Source: Humidesulfovibrio mexicanus
GTDB taxonomy: Bacteria; Desulfobacterota; Desulfovibrionia; Desulfovibrionales; Desulfovibrionaceae
Length of the DNA: 64,000 nucleotides
Assembly: GCF_900188225.1 (NCBI RefSeq)
Contig: NZ_FZOC01000001.1
Location: forward strand, 372,596 to 436,595
Direction: 5' to 3'
Positions 1 through 9,052 of the stretch are shown here, in pieces. The position numbers were made by a program, and so were the translations under genes. The number at the start of each line of letters is the position of its first letter. The stretch's first letter is position 1. Under the pieces are notes generated by a model. It was not told the DNA's origin and made no database searches. It worked only from the letters and a program-made list of their open reading frames with translations.

Positions 1-37
1 TCCGGCAACATACCGAGGAACAAGGCTTTTTAATTTA

Positions 38-132
<95 letters not shown>

Positions 133-163
133 AATTCCGCGTCCCTTTCAGGCGCGGTCGAAC

Positions 164-193
164 CCTTTACCTCCTCGCGGCTGGAAATGTCAA
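164..193 (-). promoter_or_regulatory. candidate sigma-70 promoter for tRNA-Ser
   Basis: On the minus strand a perfect TTGACA (188-193) is followed after 18 bases by TAAAGG (164-169), a weak -10 box. The predicted start would fall about 25 bases before the mature tRNA 5-prime end. Only the -35 is convincing. Part of the element lies just past the der stop codon. Confidence 0.35.
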
Positions 194-207
194 GCCGCAA
201 AGTAACG

Positions 208-1728
208 TCATCCCTTTCTGCGCGCGGCGGCCGTCTTCGCCCCTGCTGCGGCCTTGGACCCTGCCCGCGCCTTGCCCGAGGTGCGCGCCGGTTTCGGCTT
301 GGCTGACTGATGGGGCTTGTCCTCCTTGGCAGCGGCCATGTCGCGCCGGTCCTTGCCAAGCCTGGGCGCGCGGTTGGTCAGCGGGCGCTCGGCCTCCTTC
401 TTCTCGTGGCTGGAGCGGAACACCGCCGCCAGCGGCGCCTTGCGAATGCCCAGGAGCTTGCGCAACTGCCCCTCCAGGTACTTGCCGTACGCAGACGTCA
501 CAAGCTCGGAGTCGTTGACGAAGAACACGAACATGGGCGGGTCCTCGTCCGCCTGGGTAAGGTAGTAGAACTTGGCGCGGCGGCGCTTGATGACCGGTGG
601 CTGGTGCTTGGTGATGGCCTCGGCCATGGCGCGGTTGAGCTGGCCCGTGCCGATGCGGATGACGCACTCCCGGCGTATCTCCTCGGCCAGGGAGAGGATC
701 TTCCCCGTGCCCGCGCCGGTGAGGGCGCTGACGTACAGCACCGGAACGTGCGCACAGATGCGCAGGGCCTCCTCGTAGGCGGCGCGCAATTCGTCCATGC
801 GCGTCTTGTGGACCAAATCCACCTTGTTCACGGCGACCATGAACGGCGTGCGCTGCTCGGCCAGATAGGCGATGAGCCGCTTGTCCTGATGGCTCAGGCC
901 CTGCACCGCGTCGAGCACCAGGATGGTCACGTCGGCCCGCTTGCTGGAAGAAAGGGCGCGGAACACCGAGAGCTTTTCCAGATGGTCGGTGATGACCGCC
1001 CGGCGGCGCACTCCGGCGGTGTCTACAAAAGTGTAGCGGCGGCCGTCCTTCTCGAAGCCGATGTCCACGGAGTCGCGGGTGGTGCCCGCGATGTCGCTGA
1101 CGATCTGCCTGGCCTCGCCCACAAGGGCGTTGACCAGCGAGGACTTGCCCGCGTTGGGACGCCCCAACATGCACAGCTTGAGGCCCAGCTCCGGGCCGTC
1201 GGCGGGCGCGGGCTGCACAAAGGGTCTGGCCAGTTCGGCCACGCGCAGGCGCAAGTCCGACAAGCCATACCCGTGCGCGGCGGAGACCGGGGCGATCTCG
1301 AAGCCCAGGGCGTGGAAGTCCGCAAGGGCCTTGGCCTCCTGTTCCGGCCCGTCCACCTTGTTCACCACCAGCAGCACCGGCTTGCCCGAAGCGCGGATCT
1401 TCTCGCTCACGGCCTGGTCAAGGCCGGTCATGCCGTCGCGGCCGTCCACAACGAAAAGCGCCACATCGGCCTCGTCCAGGGCCTCCACGGCCTGCTGAAA
1501 CACGCTTCTGTCCATCCCGCCGCCGTCATGCTCGGCCGCATCGGGCAGCATTCCGCCGGTGTCTATGACGGCGAAACGGACCTCGTCCTCCGTGGCCTCT
1601 CCGTAGATGCGGTCGCGGGTGACGCCGGGCAGGTCGTGGGTAATGGCCTTGTTCTGCCGCACCAGGCGGTTGAACAGGCTGCTTTTGCCCACGTTGGGGC
1701 GGCCAAGAAGAGCGATAATGGGCAGCAT
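208..1728 (-). CDS. der: ribosome-associated GTPase Der (EngA)
   Basis: A 506-residue tandem GTPase needed for late 50S subunit maturation; cytoplasmic. Two complete G domains are visible. The first P loop GRPNVGKSS starts at residue 9, with DTGG near 56 and NKVD near 123. The second P loop GRPNAGKSS starts at residue 189, with DTAG and NKVD following. A C-terminal KH-like domain and a basic Lys/Ala/Arg tail close the protein. The ATG at 1728 was chosen because it puts the first P loop at the usual distance from the N terminus; the frame stays open upstream but that part reads as noise. thi4 lies 68 bases upstream and tRNA-Ser follows. Length and motif order are normal for the family. Confidence 0.97.
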   Translation of the reverse strand: MLPIIALLGRPNVGKSSLFNRLVRQNKAITHDLPGVTRDRIYGEATEDEVRFAVIDTGGMLPDAAEHDGGGMDRSVFQQAVEALDEADVALFVVDGRDGMTGLDQAVSEKIRASGKPVLLVVNKVDGPEQEAKALADFHALGFEIAPVSAAHGYGLSDLRLRVAELARPFVQPAPADGPELGLKLCMLGRPNAGKSSLVNALVGEARQIVSDIAGTTRDSVDIGFEKDGRRYTFVDTAGVRRRAVITDHLEKLSVFRALSSSKRADVTILVLDAVQGLSHQDKRLIAYLAEQRTPFMVAVNKVDLVHKTRMDELRAAYEEALRICAHVPVLYVSALTGAGTGKILSLAEEIRRECVIRIGTGQLNRAMAEAITKHQPPVIKRRRAKFYYLTQADEDPPMFVFFVNDSELVTSAYGKYLEGQLRKLLGIRKAPLAAVFRSSHEKKEAERPLTNRAPRLGKDRRDMAAAKEDKPHQSAKPKPARTSGKARAGSKAAAGAKTAAARRKG

Positions 1729-1748
1729 GGTCGTTTTCCAGATGCCCA

Positions 1749-1777
1749 GCCGCCCCCTCCCACAAGGAAGAGGCGGC
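1749..1777 (-). terminator. hairpin between thi4 and der
   Basis: On the minus strand GCCGCCTCTTCC pairs with GGGAGGGGGCGGC around a four-base TTGT loop, giving about 12 pairs with some G-T. There is no T tract after it, so it may slow or stabilise transcripts rather than end them. It lies just after the thi4 stop and 21 bases before the der start. Confidence 0.35.
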
Positions 1778-1796
1778 CGGGACTTGGTGTTTTCGT

Positions 1797-2582
1797 TTAC
1801 AACAGGGCGTCGATGGCCTCCGCCACGCGCACGCCGGAGAGCAGCATTCCTCCGAAGATCGGGCCCATGCGGTAGGAGCCGAAGGCCGCGTTGGCCGCCA
1901 TGCCTGCCACCCACACGCCGGGATACACCTCGCGGGTGTGGCGCACGGTGTTGGCCTCGGCCACATCGGCCCACATGCTCTGCTCGCCCTCAATGCCGCC
2001 GCTGGGGGTGTTCAGCTTCACCCCGTTTTTGCGCACCAGGGTCTTGAGCATCTCCACATCGTGTCCCGTGCACTCTATGGCATGTTTGCAGTGGAGCACA
2101 AGCGGGTCCACGTGCAGCCGCGCCATCTCGACCGGGCTGGAGTTCACCACCAGGCCCATGACGCGCTTGACCCCGTCCACCTCGCGCAGCACCACGTCCT
2201 CCACGCTGGTGCAGTTGAACACGCGCGCGCCAGCGCTGGTGGCCCGGTAGGCCAGGGCAGCGGTTGCGGCCACGGAATCGGCGGTGAAATAGCCGGACTT
2301 GAACTCGCGAACGGCCACCCCCGCTTCCTCAAGGATGCCCTTGGCCTCCTCCTGCACCACGATGCTGGTCCAGGTCATGCCGCCGCCCCACATGCCGCCG
2401 CCCACGGAGAGCTTGCGCTCGAAAAGTCCCACCTTGCGGCCTGCGCTGGCCAGCTTCCACGCGGCGGTAAGTCCCGAAGGACCGCCGCCCACGATGGCCA
2501 CGTCGAGGTCGAGGCTGTTCTTGAACTTCTCGAAGTAGGTGCTGGCGATGGCCTCGGACACAATTCGTTCATCAATGATCAT
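1797..2582 (-). CDS. thi4: thiazole synthase Thi4, sulfide-dependent type
   Basis: A 261-residue member of the Thi4 family, which makes the ADP-thiazole precursor of thiamine from NAD and glycine. The FAD/NAD-binding GGGPSG motif is at residues 32-37 and GGGMWGGGM at 61-69. The position where yeast Thi4 carries its sacrificial cysteine is His-157 here (motif LHVDP), which in archaeal homologues goes with catalytic use of free sulfide. That suits a sulfide-producing host, but the enzyme type is inferred. The ATG at 2582 follows an AGGAG Shine-Dalgarno; the frame also has an upstream TTG without one. A TPP riboswitch and intrinsic terminator precede the gene, so it is very likely shut off by thiamine pyrophosphate. 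Confidence 0.95.
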   Translation of the reverse strand: MIIDERIVSEAIASTYFEKFKNSLDLDVAIVGGGPSGLTAAWKLASAGRKVGLFERKLSVGGGMWGGGMTWTSIVVQEEAKGILEEAGVAVREFKSGYFTADSVAATAALAYRATSAGARVFNCTSVEDVVLREVDGVKRVMGLVVNSSPVEMARLHVDPLVLHCKHAIECTGHDVEMLKTLVRKNGVKLNTPSGGIEGEQSMWADVAEANTVRHTREVYPGVWVAGMAANAAFGSYRMGPIFGGMLLSGVRVAEAIDALL

Positions 2583-2629
2583 AACGCACTCCTGCAACTG
2601 TTGATGGTTCCGGTTCAGGGCCCCAAACG

Positions 2630-2657
2630 AAAAGCCGCCCCGTGAAGGGACGGCTTT
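2630..2657 (-). terminator. riboswitch-controlled intrinsic terminator before thi4
   Basis: On the minus strand AAAGCCGTCCC pairs with GGGGCGGCTTTT around a short loop, ending in a T run. It lies between the TPP aptamer and the thi4 Shine-Dalgarno, the expected place for an attenuator. The 5-prime arm AAAGCCGTCC also occurs immediately before the aptamer (2778-2787), giving a competing partner for the 3-prime arm. Confidence 0.8.
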
Positions 2658-2672
2658 CCGCCAGTGCAGAAT

Positions 2673-2778
2673 TTCCCTTCGTCGGCATTACCCGGACAGG
2701 TTCGTCGGTCGACCCCACAAGCCCGGCGCGCAGTCGGGCAAGGGGTCCTCTCAGCCCGGTTTATCCGAGCTCCCGCAG
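2673..2778 (-). promoter_or_regulatory. TPP riboswitch (THI element)
   Basis: The minus strand carries the conserved THI-box blocks in order: GCGGGAGC, then GGGCTGAGAGGACCC, then GAACCTG..CCGGGTAATGCC, and finally GAAGGGAA. These match the pyrimidine- and pyrophosphate-sensing helices of the TPP aptamer. It lies 14 bases after the mtnA stop and about 90 bases before the thi4 start, with a terminator hairpin between. Read-through from mtnA into thi4 should therefore fall when TPP is plentiful. Confidence 0.95.
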
Positions 2779-2792
2779 GACGGCTTTATGGA

Positions 2793-3833
2793 CTATTTGA
2801 AAAGCTTGGCGATGGCCTCCGTGTAGGGCGCGGCAAGCACGCCGCGTTCGGTGATGATGCCGCGGATGAGCCGGTTGGGCGTCACGTCGAAGGCGAAGTT
2901 GTACACGGGCACGCCATCGGGGGTGATCTGGGTCTGGCCCACATGGGTCACTTCGCGGGGGGTGCGGTCCTCAATGGGAATGAGGGAGCCGTCGGCGGTT
3001 TCGGGGTCGATGGTGGACACCGGAGCCGCAACGTAGAACGGCACGCCGAATTCCTTGGCGATGAGCGCCACGCCGAAGGTGCCGATCTTGTTCGCCGCGT
3101 CGCCGTTGGCCGCGATGCGGTCCGCCCCCACGATGACCTTTTGCACCAGGCCGCGCTGCATCAGAAGCGCGCAGGCGTTGTCGCAGGCCACGGTGACCGG
3201 AATGCCGTCCTTGTGCAGCTCGTAGGCGGTCAGCCGCGCGCCCTGCAGGAACGGCCGGGTCTCGTCGGCGATGACGCGCACCTTCTTGCCCTGGGCAACG
3301 GCCGCGCGGATGGGAGCCAGCGCCGTGCCGTACCCGGCGGTGGCCAGGGCGCCCGCGTTGCAATGGGTGAGCACGGTGTCGCCGTCGTCGATCAAATCCG
3401 CGCCCGCCGCGCCGATGGCCATGCAGGTGGCGATGTCCTCGGCGTGGACGGTCTTGGCCTTCTGAAGCCAGAAGGCGCACAGGTCGTCCAGAGAGAATTC
3501 GGGGCGCTTGTTCCATTCGCCCTGCATCAGCCGCACGGCCCAACGCAGGTTCACCGCTGTAGGACGGGCCGAGGCCACCTGCTCCAGCTTGGCGGAAAGC
3601 GCGCCTTTCCAGTCGGCCACGCCGGAGGCCTGGACCTCGCGCGCGGCCAAATAGCAGCCATAGGCCGCGGTGACGCCGATGGCCGGGGCGCCACGCACCA
3701 CCATGACCACCAGGGCCTCGCAGATGTCGGCCACGGTCTTGCAGACGAACCATTCCTCACGCGTGGGCAGGTAGCGCTGGTCAAGCAGGACAAGGGCGTC
3801 CTTCTCGGGGGAAAACTGGATGTGCTCGGTCAT
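2793..3833 (-). CDS. mtnA: S-methyl-5-thioribose-1-phosphate isomerase
   Basis: A 346-residue eIF2B-alpha-like sugar-phosphate isomerase of the methionine salvage pathway, converting methylthioribose-1-phosphate to methylthioribulose-1-phosphate. The substrate loop RGAPAIG is at residues 47-53. The catalytic cysteine is Cys-158 (THCNAGAL) and the catalytic aspartate is Asp-238 in GADRIA, followed by NKIGT at 248-252. Length is normal. It starts 16 bases after gatB ends and its stop sits just before the TPP riboswitch, so it shares the transcript that the riboswitch attenuates. No other methionine salvage gene is nearby. Some related proteins act on ribose-1,5-bisphosphate, but the motifs fit MtnA best. 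Confidence 0.95.
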   Translation of the reverse strand: MTEHIQFSPEKDALVLLDQRYLPTREEWFVCKTVADICEALVVMVVRGAPAIGVTAAYGCYLAAREVQASGVADWKGALSAKLEQVASARPTAVNLRWAVRLMQGEWNKRPEFSLDDLCAFWLQKAKTVHAEDIATCMAIGAAGADLIDDGDTVLTHCNAGALATAGYGTALAPIRAAVAQGKKVRVIADETRPFLQGARLTAYELHKDGIPVTVACDNACALLMQRGLVQKVIVGADRIAANGDAANKIGTFGVALIAKEFGVPFYVAAPVSTIDPETADGSLIPIEDRTPREVTHVGQTQITPDGVPVYNFAFDVTPNRLIRGIITERGVLAAPYTEAIAKLFK

Positions 3834-3848
3834 GGAGAGTCCTGCGTG

Positions 3849-5279
3849 TTATTTGAGTTTGTCCGCAAGCAGTTGGTTCACCACCGCGGGGTTGGCCTGG
3901 CCCTTGGTGCGCCGCATGATCTGCCCCACGAAGAAGCCGATGAGCTTGGTCTTGCCGGCCTTGAACTCGGCGACTTCCTTTGGGTTTTCGGCCAGCACGG
4001 CGTCGATGTCGGCCGCCAGGGCCGAGGTGTCGGAGATCTGCGCCAGGCCCTTGGCCTGCACAAGGGCCTCCGGGTCGCCGCCGCTCGCAAGCAGTTCGGG
4101 CAGAATGTCCTTGCCGCTCTTGGCGCTGATCTTGCCCTCCTCCACCAGCCGAACCAGCGCGGCCAGGCCCTGCGGGGCGAGCTTCAAGTCCGCCGCGCGA
4201 CCGCCGGTGGCGTTCAGTTCGCGCAAAATGTCGGTCATGACCCAGTTGGCGATCTTCTTCGGCTCGTTGAAATCGGCCACGGCGGCCTCGTAATAGTCGG
4301 CCAGGTCGCGCTCGGCCGTAAGCACCTCCGCCGCATCGGCGGAGAGGCCGTACTGTTCCCTGAAGCGCGCCTCGCGGGCCTTGGGGAGTTCGGGCAATTC
4401 GCCCTTCCAGCGGGCCAGCCAAGCCTCGTCCAGCACCAGTGGCACCAGGTCTGGACAGGGGAAATAGCGGTAGTCGTGGGCTTCCTCTTTTCCGCGCATG
4501 GAGTTGGTCACGCCCTTGTTCGCGTCATACAGGCGCGTCTCCTGCACCACGGCCTCGCCGTCCTCGACGAGGTCGATCTGGCGCTCCACCTCGTACTCGA
4601 TGGCTTTCTGCACATGCTTGAAGCTGTTCAGGTTCTTGAGCTCCGTGCGGGTGCCGAAGGCCTCCTGGCCGAAGGGGCGCACGCTTACGTTGGCGTCGCA
4701 GCGGAAACTGCCCTCCTCCATGTTGCCGTCGCAGATGTCCAGGTACACCAGGATGCTACGCAGGGCCTTCAGGTAGGCCACGGCCTCCTCGGCGCTGCGC
4801 ATGTCCGGCTCGGAGACGATCTCGATGAGCGGCACGCAGGCGCGGTTCAGGTCCACATAGCTTTTGTTCTCGTGCGCGGCGTGGATGTTCTTGCCCGCGT
4901 CCTCCTCCATGTGGATGCGCGTGACGCCCACGCGCTTGGGCCCTTTGGAGGTGACGATGTCCACATGCCCGTGCTCGCAGATGGGCAGCTCGAACTGGGA
5001 CGTCTGGTAGCCCTTGGGCAGGTCGGGATAAAAGTAGTTCTTGCGGGCGAAGACGCTGGTGCGGTTGATGTCGCAGTCGATGGCCAAGCCCATCTTGGCG
5101 GCGTACTCCACCACCTTGCGGTTGAGCACGGGCAGCACGCCGGGCATTCCGGAACACACGGGGCACACGTTCTCGTTTGGCTCCACCCCGAAACGCGTGG
5201 AGCAGGAGCAGAAGATCTTGGATTCGGTCTTGAGCTGGGCGTGCACCTCAAGCCCGATGACGGTCTCGTACCTGGCCAT
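3849..5279 (-). CDS. gatB: Asp-tRNA(Asn)/Glu-tRNA(Gln) amidotransferase subunit B
   Basis: A 476-residue GatB, the kinase/amidase subunit that converts Glu-tRNA(Gln) or Asp-tRNA(Asn) to the amidated form together with GatA and GatC. The family start GLEVHAQL is at residues 9-16. A zinc-binding set is visible: Cys-24, Cys-26, Cys-39 and Cys-42. The signature region [18 protein letters not shown] follows, and a C-terminal YqeY-like tRNA-binding helical domain ends the protein. An AAGGAGGG ribosome-binding site precedes the ATG. gatA and gatC are not in the window, so the subunits are encoded apart. Confidence 0.98.
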   Translation of the reverse strand: MARYETVIGLEVHAQLKTESKIFCSCSTRFGVEPNENVCPVCSGMPGVLPVLNRKVVEYAAKMGLAIDCDINRTSVFARKNYFYPDLPKGYQTSQFELPICEHGHVDIVTSKGPKRVGVTRIHMEEDAGKNIHAAHENKSYVDLNRACVPLIEIVSEPDMRSAEEAVAYLKALRSILVYLDICDGNMEEGSFRCDANVSVRPFGQEAFGTRTELKNLNSFKHVQKAIEYEVERQIDLVEDGEAVVQETRLYDANKGVTNSMRGKEEAHDYRYFPCPDLVPLVLDEAWLARWKGELPELPKAREARFREQYGLSADAAEVLTAERDLADYYEAAVADFNEPKKIANWVMTDILRELNATGGRAADLKLAPQGLAALVRLVEEGKISAKSGKDILPELLASGGDPEALVQAKGLAQISDTSALAADIDAVLAENPKEVAEFKAGKTKLIGFFVGQIMRRTKGQANPAVVNQLLADKLK

Positions 5280-5303
5280 GTGCCCTCCTTCGCCCCACAG
5301 GGA

Positions 5304-5960
5304 TTACGCCCCGGCCTTGCGGGTGTAAAGCTCCGGGTTCAGGCGCGGGTCGTTGTACATCTTGAACTGGTAGTAGACCTTGGGCCGCTTGAGCCCCACG
5401 GCGTAGTCCTCCACAAGGTCCAGCACGCTGTCCAGCAGATCGGCGCGCTGCTCCACAAGCACGGAGGCCTTGCGCTGGCACTCGGCCACGAAGTCGCTGG
5501 TCACACCCGCGCGTTCGGCCTGCTCCCCCATGTGGTAAATTTTGAGGGCCAGGATGGAGGCCCGGTCCAGGGCCACGCCGATGGTCTCGGTGTTGTAGCG
5601 CTGGCGGCCGCCCTGCGGCGCGGAGGGCAGGATGGGGGCGAAGGCGCGCACAAGGAACGTGTCCAGACGCTCGATCAAATCATTGCGCTCCTGGTTCAGC
5701 TTGTCGATGGCGTACTTGCAGTCGGCGATGAGCTCGGCCCCGGCGTCCTTCCTGCGGGCGCGGTCCTCCACGTGCCACAGGCGGAAATTGCACCAGTGCT
5801 GGCGCGAAAGCAGCTCCAGAAACCCCTCCTGGTCCTGGGCCTCTGGCAGGTCCACAGGGAAGTCGGGCTCCTGGCGGTGCCAGTCGGCCACGGTTTCGGC
5901 CTGGGCCTCAAAGGCCTTGCGGAGCAGCGAACGGATGTCGTCAAAGCAAAGGTTCTTCAT
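5304..5960 (-). CDS. DUF4254 family protein, function unknown
   Basis: A 218-residue, largely helical cytoplasmic protein with no signal peptide or membrane span. The central NFRLWHVEDRARR stretch and the later LALKIYHM segment are the parts recognised as typical of DUF4254. No catalytic motif stands out. The ATG overlaps the mltA stop codon (ATGA) and follows GAGAGG, so it is translationally coupled to mltA and lies in the nadK-to-gatB series. Coupling to a murein hydrolase hints at an envelope role, but nothing in the protein shows one. Confidence 0.85.
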   Translation of the reverse strand: MKNLCFDDIRSLLRKAFEAQAETVADWHRQEPDFPVDLPEAQDQEGFLELLSRQHWCNFRLWHVEDRARRKDAGAELIADCKYAIDKLNQERNDLIERLDTFLVRAFAPILPSAPQGGRQRYNTETIGVALDRASILALKIYHMGEQAERAGVTSDFVAECQRKASVLVEQRADLLDSVLDLVEDYAVGLKRPKVYYQFKMYNDPRLNPELYTRKAGA

Positions 5961-7306
5961 TGTCCTCTCGTGTAGGCGTTGGAGCGCAGGGCGTTCTTGC
6001 TCACCAAAAGATGCAGCCCTGCGCTGGCGCGCAGGTTCGCCTCCAGGCGCGCGGCGGGCTCGCCGCCGCCAAGGTACAGGTCGAGCCGGTGCCCCCTGAT
6101 GGCCGATCCGACATCCTGCGCCAAAACAAGCCCATGCAGTCCCACGGGCGCGCCTGCGTTTGATCCGGGCAGACCGAGGTCCAAGACGGCCACGGCGCCC
6201 ATGGGCAGAAGACTTGGGTCTGTAGCCAGACTGACCAGCGCAGTCAACGGTTTTTCCATGGCACCAACGGTCGGGCCGCTGCGCAGCTCGAAAAAGACAT
6301 AACTGCGATTCTGCGCCATAAGTTCTTTTGTACGCTCGGGATTTTCCAAGCACCAGGCCCGTATGGACTCGCGCGAGAGCCGTTCCCTGGGGAGCGCGCC
6401 ATTGGCCAGCAGCAACTCTCCCAGGCCGGTAAACGCGTAGCCGTTGGACGCCGCGAATTGCACGCGGCGGCGCGTGCCATCGGGCAGGACAAGAACGCCT
6501 GCGCCCTCGGTCTGCAGCAGAAACGCGTCCACGGGGCTCGCCACCCAGGCGATCTCCAGCCCCTGGCCCGTTAGCGCGCCATTCAGGTCGATATCGCGCC
6601 GGTCGTGGTACGGCACAATGGCCCCACCCTCGGCGCGGTAGACCTTGGGACGGCCCTGGCGCTCCTCCTCGCCGCTTGCCCGGCGCAGATCCGGCGGCAG
6701 GCCGTACAACGGCGTTTCGAAGCCGGGCCGCCGCGTCAGGCTGGCGGCGACCTCCGGGCTGTAGTAGCCAGTGACGAGCGGGGCGGGCGACAACTCGTAC
6801 CACACAAAATGCTCGGAAAGCAGCCCAGGGTCGGCATCAAGAGCGGGCAGCAGGTCGCGCAATTCCTGGGCGGTCTGCAGCAGTTGCCCCCAGCTGAGGC
6901 TCCCGCCCGGCTGAACCAGCGCGGCCTCGCCGTGCGGCCTGCGGGAGAGAAACGCTATGCTGTGGGCCAGCGGGGCGTCCAGATCGGCGAAGCCGGACAG
7001 GGACTGGCTTGCCGGAGCAAGACGCGCGGCCAGGCCGCGGGCGCTGCCGCCGGAACGCGGACGGAAAACCGATCCGTCCGCTTCGCCGCCCTGCCCCTCG
7101 TCGGGCAAACGGCGCACGTCCGACGTGTCCTGGATATCCATCGGCGCGGAGTCTCCCCGCGAGGCGCGGGCGCGGCGCACTTGCTCCGCCGGACGGCCCG
7201 GCGAGCTTCGGGGCAGCAGGTCCAGCAGGGCGCAGCCGCCCAGCGCACAGGCGAGCAGGACGCACAGGGCGGCCTGGAGGGCGAAGGGAAACGCCCGGAG
7301 CGGCAC
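5957..7306 (-). CDS. mltA: membrane-bound lytic murein transglycosylase A (lipoprotein)
   Basis: A 449-residue MltA-type enzyme that cleaves the glycan strands of peptidoglycan. A signal sequence ends in the lipobox LGGC with lipidated Cys-25. An MltA domain follows (VTGYYSPE motif). The C-terminal 3D domain contains AQDVGSAIRG, where Asp-398 matches the catalytic aspartate of the family, and then LDLYLGGG. The start codon is GTG, directly after the TAG of the upstream gene, whose last codons supply GGGAGG as ribosome-binding site. It overlaps the next gene by four bases. Outer-membrane anchoring is inferred from the lipobox. Confidence 0.93.
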   Translation of the reverse strand: MPLRAFPFALQAALCVLLACALGGCALLDLLPRSSPGRPAEQVRRARASRGDSAPMDIQDTSDVRRLPDEGQGGEADGSVFRPRSGGSARGLAARLAPASQSLSGFADLDAPLAHSIAFLSRRPHGEAALVQPGGSLSWGQLLQTAQELRDLLPALDADPGLLSEHFVWYELSPAPLVTGYYSPEVAASLTRRPGFETPLYGLPPDLRRASGEEERQGRPKVYRAEGGAIVPYHDRRDIDLNGALTGQGLEIAWVASPVDAFLLQTEGAGVLVLPDGTRRRVQFAASNGYAFTGLGELLLANGALPRERLSRESIRAWCLENPERTKELMAQNRSYVFFELRSGPTVGAMEKPLTALVSLATDPSLLPMGAVAVLDLGLPGSNAGAPVGLHGLVLAQDVGSAIRGHRLDLYLGGGEPAARLEANLRASAGLHLLVSKNALRSNAYTRGQ

Positions 7307-9046
7307 CTAGCCTCCCACCACCACGTCAGAGAAGCGCCCCACGCCGTACTCGCGCCGGCGCAGGAACTTCTCCGGCCCCGGACCGATGATCTGGAGCTCG
7401 GGCTGGCGCTTCTGCACGGAGAGCGCGATCTGCATCTCCTTGGTGCATCCGGTGGAATAGGTGGCGTCCTTGCCCGCCCACACGGGGGGCACCTTTTTGC
7501 CCATGAGCTGAAAACTTTCCTCGATGTCGGTGTGGGTCTGAAAACGCCAAACGTTCAGATACCCGCTGCGCTGCACCCGCTCCCACATGAACATCAGGTC
7601 GTCGGCGTCCATGCCCTCCTCGAAGTGCTCGCCGGGGTTGATGATGAAGGTGCCCTCCAGGCGGGAGCGCAGGTGCGCCACAAAGGTGTTCAGCACCTCG
7701 ATGGCCGTCTTGACCTGGCCGGGAATGCTGCCCACGACGGCGCTGTAGAACATCACGGTCCTGCCCTGGGCCCTGGCCTCGCGCATCTGGGCGATGATCT
7801 CGTCGGCCTTGGCGATGATGGCGTCCTCGCTGAACTTGCGCTCGCTTTCGGGCTTGGGCTTGAAGAACATGCGGAACTTGCCCTGCTCGTCGGAGAAGAA
7901 CACCAGGATGTCGCGGGTGAATTGATGGCTTGTGCCAATCAGGCGGCGATAGTGCGCCTCCCCTTTGGCCAGCACCAGATCGCACTCCTTCCAGGCCCTG
8001 GCGAAGGTGACGCTCAGGCGGTACGGGTTGAAGCGCTCGCGGGTGCCGTCGGAAATGACCACAAGCTGGTGCTCGCGGATGGCCTGCAACAACTCGTTCT
8101 TGGTCACCCTGTCGTTGTTCAGGAAAAACGCGCCCCGAAACGCCTCGGCCAGCACGGGGTCCGTGTCGATGTCCCACACGGTGGGGCTGTCGAAATAGAA
8201 GCCTTCCTTCAGGGCCAGCACCACCCTGTGCCCCTGCCGCAGCAGCGAGCGCACCACTTTCAGGTCGAGCAGGATGCCGCCGCTGGCGCGCGGCAGATAC
8301 AGAATGCGCAGCGGTCCGCGATCCTGGGCGAAGATATTGCGCAAGGGGGAAAAGTCCACCCCGTCCAGGCTGTGGCGCATGGCGTCGGCGTCAAGGCCGT
8401 CTGTGGCGCAGTCATCGACCCAGAACGGCTTGTGCGTGGAGAAGAACAGAAGCCGGGCCATTTCCAGCAGGTCCAGTTCGAAGCGCAAATCGGTTATGCG
8501 CGAGCACTCGATGCGCTCTTCCGGGCAAACGTTGACCAGCCTGTTGAAAAAGGCGCTTTCCAGAAAAGCCTTGGCGCGGCGGTTCTTCGCCCGCTTCTTC
8601 TCGTGATAGGGATCGGGAATGCCGCTCAGCGCCAGAAAGATGGTCAACATGCGCTTGAGCAGGCGCGAGGGGATGAGGATGGGCGTGTTGAGCGCCATGC
8701 GGAACTTGTAGCGGCACAGACGCAGCACGCGCTTGCGGCCAGGCCCCTTGGGCATGGCGCCGCACACGGTGCGCACCAGAAGCCGCCACTGGTCCGCATA
8801 TTCCCGCTTGAGGGAATCGTCCAGGCGCGACTTGAGGAGAAAATGCAGCATCCAGTCCCCGCACGGCGCGTAAAACGCGTCCTCGTCCAGGGAGACGATG
8901 AAGCGGATCTGCTCCGGCGTGGCGTTCTCTGGATCAATGGAGTGCTCCAGGCCGTTCTCGGTCATGAAATGCAGCAACAGCGCGTCAAGGACCGGGTCCG
9001 CGCCATAGCGGATCTCGCGAGCGGAATTGAAGGCGAAATCGTGCAC
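7307..9046 (-). CDS. large conserved protein with DUF89/ARMT1-like region
   Basis: A 579-residue cytoplasmic protein. Residues about 245-410 resemble the DUF89 (ARMT1-like, metal-dependent damage-control phosphatase) fold: a strand plus ILLDLKVVRSLL, then LALKEGFYFDSPTVWD, then VVISDGTRERFNPYRLS and DLVLAKGEAHYRRL. In typical members the first block is DNAGE and the second ends in ND. Here both are changed (RASGG and FDS), so the metal site looks altered. The first ~230 residues and the C-terminal ~150 residues are not recognised. It sits 6 bases after nadK and directly before mltA, so it is in the same operon. A phosphatase or nucleotide-related role is only a guess. Confidence 0.6.
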   Translation of the reverse strand: MHDFAFNSAREIRYGADPVLDALLLHFMTENGLEHSIDPENATPEQIRFIVSLDEDAFYAPCGDWMLHFLLKSRLDDSLKREYADQWRLLVRTVCGAMPKGPGRKRVLRLCRYKFRMALNTPILIPSRLLKRMLTIFLALSGIPDPYHEKKRAKNRRAKAFLESAFFNRLVNVCPEERIECSRITDLRFELDLLEMARLLFFSTHKPFWVDDCATDGLDADAMRHSLDGVDFSPLRNIFAQDRGPLRILYLPRASGGILLDLKVVRSLLRQGHRVVLALKEGFYFDSPTVWDIDTDPVLAEAFRGAFFLNNDRVTKNELLQAIREHQLVVISDGTRERFNPYRLSVTFARAWKECDLVLAKGEAHYRRLIGTSHQFTRDILVFFSDEQGKFRMFFKPKPESERKFSEDAIIAKADEIIAQMREARAQGRTVMFYSAVVGSIPGQVKTAIEVLNTFVAHLRSRLEGTFIINPGEHFEEGMDADDLMFMWERVQRSGYLNVWRFQTHTDIEESFQLMGKKVPPVWAGKDATYSTGCTKEMQIALSVQKRQPELQIIGPGPEKFLRRREYGVGRFSDVVVGG

Positions 9047-9052
9047 GGGGAA

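Noticed and set aside
2664-5975. A 1103-residue plus-strand open frame opposite mtnA and gatB
   Set aside because: It is antisense to well-recognised genes and its product is rich in His/Gly/Val/Leu with no family pattern, as expected for the complement of GC-rich coding DNA.
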